This document shows, in pieces, positions 59,721 through 64,000 of a DNA stretch of 64,000 nt. The notes under the pieces are model-generated. The model did no database searches, was not told where the DNA came from, and worked only from the letters and a program-made list of their open reading frames with translations. Numbering within the stretch: position 1 is the stretch's first letter; the number at the start of each line of letters is the position of its first letter. The translations under genes were made by a program, and so were the position numbers. The stretch covers positions 5,837,501-5,901,500 of the forward strand of contig NC_070558.1 of NCBI RefSeq assembly GCF_026914185.1, written 5' to 3'. Origin of the DNA: Puccinia triticina (lineage: Eukaryota; Basidiomycota; Pucciniomycetes; Pucciniales; Pucciniaceae).

Positions 59721-61569
59721 CTATTTCTTCTGGAAGGCCGACTGTTGGAAGGCTGGGGCGAGCGAGGGCATGATGGGTTGCATGACCTGGCCGAAGTTCT
59801 GGGGAAAGATGCTGGTAGAGCTGAACGCCGAAGAGGTGGAGGTTCTCTGATAGAGCTGCTGGAGCGACGAGCTAAGAGTCGTCAAGGCTGTAAAATAGCA
59901 AACGGATCAGTATGGAGTTTGAACTTCTAACAGATGGTGGTAAGACGACATGGTACTTACGGGAAGCGATTTGGATGAAGGTGTTCCCACCGAAGGTGGA
60001 TTGCAACGAGCTGACAAAGTTGGTAAACTGACTGATGGTGCTCGATGCAATGCTGCCGAATTGGCCAGGGTCCTGGATCAAGAGGAAAAAGGATAAACAC
60101 GCAGCCCTCAGAAAGAAGAGATGCTTCGTTGGACAGCTGCTCACTTTGAAGCAAGTGCCACAGTCGTTGGCTTGGCTCAAGGCGGCCTGGAAGGACTGGG
60201 CGAGTTGCTGGCATCGCTGGAAGGCGACGTCCCGAGTGAGTTGCCCGGCGGCAAGTTGGGATTGGAAGCCGCCGATGAGCCCGTTGAGGCTTTGGAAGCT
60301 GGAGCTGACCGAAGAGACGCTGGAGCTTTGCTGGGTGGATGAGAAGCTGCTACCGCCGGCCGCGAACCCACCAATACCTCCAGCTTGGAAGCTGTTGCTG
60401 TCCGATTGTTGGTTGAAGCTGTTGGCGCTGAACTGCTGGACGAGCGAGGGCATGATTCCTTGGAAGACAGGGCCAAAGTTCTGGGGGATAAGGCTGCTGG
60501 TGCTGATCGCTGAGGAGGCGGAGGTTCGCTGAAAGAACTGCTGGAAGGACGAGGTGAGACCCACCAAGGCTGCGCGCGCAAACAGGAGGGTCAGTGTGGA
60601 GTTCATTTGGCAGGTACACTGGTGAGTGCTCACGAGAAGCGATTTGGCTGAAGGCGTTTCCACCAAAGCTGGTTTGTAGCGAGCTCACGAAGTTGGTGAA
60701 CTGGCTCAAGGTGCTGGAGGCGATGCTGCCGAATTGGCCAGGGTCCTGGATCAAGAGGAAAAAGGATAAACACGCAGCCCTCAGAAAAAAGAGATGCTTC
60801 GTTGGACAGCTGCTTACGCTGAAGCAATTACCACAGTTGTTGGCTTGGCTTAAGACGGCCTGGAAGGACTGGGCGAGTTGCTGGCATCGCTGGAAGGCGA
60901 CGTCCCGAGTGAGTTGCCCGGCGGCAAGCTGGGATTGGAAGCCACCGATGAGCCCGTTGAGGCTTTGGAAGCTGGAGCTGACCGACGAGACGCTCGAGCT
61001 CTGCTGGCTGGATGAGAAGCTGCTGCCGCCGGCCCCGAACCCACCAATACCTCCAGCTTGGAAGCTGTTGGCATTGGCGCTGTTGGCGCTCAAGGCATTG
61101 TAGCCACCGCCTTGGAAGTTGCCGAAACCGGCGCCACCACCGAAAACAGGATCAACACCACCGGCGAAAGCGAGGCCATTTCCGAGACCGCTGTTGTAAG
61201 CGGAGCCCGAGTTGTGGCTGTTGGCGGAATTGATTGTGTCAGAGCTGCTCATGCTGCTGCCCCATGGGGTAGAGGACGCTTGCGAGGCACGGGTCCGATC
61301 AGCACTGGCCGCGTCTTGGGAGTATTGGGCGAAGCCACGAGGAGCGTGACTGTCGCGGAGCAAGCAAGCGTCAGTAAAAGTCAAGCAGCTCGGCACTGGT
61401 CCACAGGCACCACTCACCTGGCGGGGGTAGCAAAGGCAGCTGCAGCAGACAGAAGAAGAACAGCACAGGGCGTTAGCTTTAGAGGCAGCGAAAGGCTTCA
61501 GGAAAAAGCTGGCAAGCTTGGGGACGTACAGGCAGCTAAAAGGCAAGCAACGTAAACAGTGGACAACAT
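59721..61569 (-). CDS. secreted Ser/Gln-rich protein with duplicated CxxCF module, 469 aa
   Basis: Seven exons: 61530-61569, 61418-61439, 60818-61349, 60634-60745, 60145-60569, 59961-60072 and 59721-59887. The coding sum is 1410 nt. The signal peptide MLSTVYVACLLAASAFATPA is assembled from the first two exons. After a Ser/Asn/Gly-rich stretch the protein has two near-identical modules. Each consists of FQAGGIGGF.AGGSSFSS, SLNGLIGGFQSQLAAGQLTR, CQQLAQSFQA, a C-G-x-C-F motif and an exon DPGQFGSIASST.SQFTNFVSSL. A third C-terminal segment (QNFGQVMQPIMPSLAPAF) matches the end of each module. The cysteines likely pair. Secreted proteins of this style are common in rusts as wall or effector-candidate proteins; no function can be assigned. 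Confidence 0.87.
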
Positions 61570-61643
61570 GGCGGCGGGTCTGAGTGTTTTTTCTGGTTGA
61601 AAGGAAAGACTGTTGGAGGGAAAGTATTCAGGTGTGGTAGGTG

Positions 61644-61650
61644 CTATATA
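61644..61650 (-). promoter_or_regulatory. TATA box of the secreted-protein gene
   Basis: The minus strand reads TATATAG about 75-80 bp upstream of the start codon at 61569. This is a plausible core promoter for a strongly expressed gene; no experimental support is visible. Confidence 0.45.
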
Positions 61651-62097
61651 CAAAGTGGTGGATGGTGAAGGGTGGGGCAACTCTGCAGCAGCGAAAGGCA
61701 GCTGTTTTTATAGACCTTTCTGGCGGTCCAAGGAGTCACTCTCTGGACTCCGGTTGGCGGCGCTTCGCCATCCATGAAGCTGCTCTCGGGGGACCGCAGG
61801 GAGCGACCAAAGATTTGCGGTTCCTCCTGGTTTAGGCACGCAGCAATTGACGAGCCCTCATCATGGTTGGCAATGCTGATCCGACAGGCCGTCCGACCCT
61901 ACAGCCGCAAAGGACCACGGAATGAGAACAACGAACCAGTTTCCGCGAAGTTTTGCTCCCGCTCATAGCCCTGTTGGGAGATGAGTGCCCCCTGCCCACC
62001 TGACGGAGGGAAGCCACAGTTCGATGGTCCGATGGTGTAGTCCCTGGAAGACGGGAAAGCTTTTCGCTTTTCCATCTCCCTCCTCGTCTCAGGAGGA
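61651..62097. other. intergenic, no gene recognised
   Basis: This is upstream sequence of the secreted-protein gene, up to the Helitron boundary. I see no gene or repeat. Confidence 0.45.
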
Positions 62098-64000
62098 CTA
62101 GGGGAAAACGCGGCGCAAACGCCGCGCGATCAGTGATAGGAAAAGGGGTAAGGGTATGGATGAGAGCAACTGGGGTCAATTTGGCTCCAGGATGATCCTT
62201 GGGCCCCCGAAGAAATAAATTATATAACATAGCATTGAAGGCCCATATTGTATATACATGTGCAAAGAATCCTGATCTCTGGTTCACTCAATCTTGTGCT
62301 GGTGAGTTGTGCACCTCCTGATCACGTCAAGGTTAAAAACATTGGTTTTTGAATTGGTCTGTGTTGGCTGTGTGACAATCCCTATTGAGAGAGTGGTGAT
62401 GGATGTTACCTGGGAGAGGGCAACATACAGTTGGCCATGGCTGAAAACAGAGTATGGGAGGTACACCATGACCTTTGCGCAAGTGATTGGCCCTGGGACT
62501 TGTTGATTGTGAGCAGAAATGCTATTGCAACCAGGAATTGGAACCAACTGAACAATACACCATTAGGGGCATTAGCTTTGTGGATAAGTTTGATCTTGGG
62601 GATGGTGCACATAGAGCTGACATGCAATCTGGCAAGTATGCTGCACTTGAACCCACCGGGGGCAATCTCATCTATCAATAGTCTGGTCCCGCTCCCAGGT
62701 CAAGGTTGTGGAGCAGGATTATGAGTATGGCAAACTTGATTTGGAGGGTTGATTCTGGCAGGCCGGGGATCAAGAACATACACCAGGAAAAATTAATGAT
62801 CACTTGTCTGCAGGTGACACAGCAAAGTGCAAAGGGGCCTTTTTACTATTTCATGTCACTTGTAGGCAAGTGATCATTGTTTTTTCCTGGTGATGTGGGA
62901 GACTTCTTCTGTCACTGCTTCCTCTTCATTGATCCCATTCATATTGGTGGCCATGGCGTCAATTGCGAGGAATTCAACAAATCTCCCGGGCAGGCACCGG
63001 GAACAAACATCATTGATGGTTGAGCAACACCAAAATCACACGTGAGCCATAGTATTTGATGTTGTTGGCTCAATCTCAGGAGTGCAGAGGTGAACTGGGG
63101 TACACGGTGGTTATAAAATGATTGGGAACAGCTGTCTCAGTCAGGCTTGCATATACGTCTCCAAAGTCAAGTGTCTGGGGGGTATGATATTTGTGCTGCC
63201 TGGTACTGTTTCCAATTGTCAGTAGCCAGCGGTAGAATGAAGCATTCAGCTCTGTCAGTGCAGAGTCTGAACCACCACTCAGCCTCAAGTTCTTGGTCAA
63301 GGAGAACTTGATAACATGGGCCCATAGAGATGAGGTGATCATGAAGGCTGCCTCCAGGTCAAAGATAGTCCCGTTGCGCACAACCAAGAGTGTCTGTTGG
63401 AAATCCCCCCCTCCCAAATATGACTAACTTGCCACCAAAAGGTTGGCCGTCTTGCATAAGATCTTGAAGAAAGCGGTCTCTGCAACCACATCAACAGCAT
63501 GTCAGTGTTGCATTGAAACCTTGTCTCATGTGATCACACCTGCCTCTTTCAATACCTCAGCGCATTGAGATCAAAGGGCAAACATGAAGGTGCTGGTTGA
63601 GTAGATTACTATTGGAAATTTGAGCCGGGAGTGGACAGTGGAGCCATTGACTGACATGAGGGAAACAGCATCTGAGGATGAAACCACTACTGCGGGGATT
63701 CACATGGCTTTCAGGGAATGGATAATAGTATTCATTGTGTAGGTTTTGCCACACCCACCGGGCTCATCCACATATAGCATGCTGGCAGAATTTGCTTCCG
63801 CCAAATGCACAGCTAAGTCAACAATGATCTGTTTTTTATGGTTCAGGGTTTGGCACATTTTTTGGAATAGGTCCGCACACTCCGCTTACCAGAGATCTTC
63901 TTCATGCATAGTGCTTTCAATAAGTCCCCCTCCCCAGCGGCGGGGGTATGGAGTCCAACACCGGCAAGAGCTTTTCCACTCTTCTGAGGCTTCCTTGCCA
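62098..64000 (-). mobile_element. Helitron, 3' part (runs off the window)
   Basis: On the minus strand the element ends with a 7-bp-stem hairpin (62109-62126, arms CGCGGCG and CGCCGCG), then TTTTCCC, then CTAG at 62101-62098, followed by T. This is the canonical Helitron 3' end (hairpin, CTRR, insertion before T). Upstream of it are PIF1-type helicase motifs. The 5' end and the Rep domain lie outside the window. Confidence 0.85.
62284..64000 (-). pseudogene. Helitron PIF1-like helicase, decayed and partial
   Basis: Minus-strand motifs in order are a Walker A (YVDEPGGCGKTYTMNTIIHS, ~63700-63775), the GGDFQQTLLVVRNG motif (~63365-63417), and the C-terminal INKSQGQSL with VFSHGQLYVALSQVTS (62400-62530). 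The family has A-L-S-R in the last motif; here it is A-L-S-Q, losing the conserved arginine. The pieces are in different frames with stops between them, so the helicase is not functional. It is cut by the window edge. Confidence 0.85.

Overview
The window comes from a filamentous fungus, almost certainly a basidiomycete and most likely a rust (Pucciniales). This rests on dense 55-100 nt spliceosomal introns, compact GC-rich host genes, a secreted Ser/Gln-rich CxxCF protein, and a heavy load of copia, gypsy, Helitron and Tc1-like elements. The species is an inference.

The first 46 kb is a nest of mobile elements and satellites. A copia element (1103-6611, TSD GCGAC) sits inside an exon of a host VWA-domain gene that is itself decayed (791-8190). 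After it come a TA-flanked MITE (8697-9138), a solo LTR (10680-11693, TSD CAAGG), and a ~2 kb segment that is tandemly duplicated. The second copy of that segment is split by another copia element (14596-19608, TSD GATTC). Each copy ends in an array of a 29-bp hairpin satellite. A second solo LTR (21851-22821, TSD ATATT), a palindromic minisatellite field, a 505-bp fold-back repeat and a ~2 kb hairpin array follow. A young gypsy chromovirus (27438-36831, TSD GTGCC, LTRs differing at 3 of 845 positions) lies in the hairpin array. After more satellite and a third solo LTR (38727-39820, TSD GATGT) comes a 5.5-kb two-gene DNA transposon with ~380-bp TIRs and TA target duplications (40813-46315).

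From 47 to 61.6 kb the sequence is a GC-rich host gene block. It holds a FAS1-repeat membrane protein, an MPH1/FANCM helicase divergently paired with an alpha/beta hydrolase, an MFS transporter, and a secreted protein with a recent internal duplication. Exon chains were built by hand and all close in frame. From 62098 to the window end lies a decayed Helitron helicase with a recognisable 3' terminus.

The most unusual system is in the gypsy element. From its TATA box to the Gag-Pol start codon, about 1.5 kb of leader contains not one ATG on the coding strand. A predicted 78-nt intron creates an ATG exactly at its splice junction. A second predicted 73-nt intron removes the Gag-Pol start codon and joins this frame to an ORF overprinted on the Gag-Pol N-terminus, giving a 537-aa ORF1. 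Spliced RNA would make ORF1 and unspliced RNA would make Gag-Pol. Across the older elements, most of the catalytic-site losses and premature stops examined fit CpG to TpG/CpA change.
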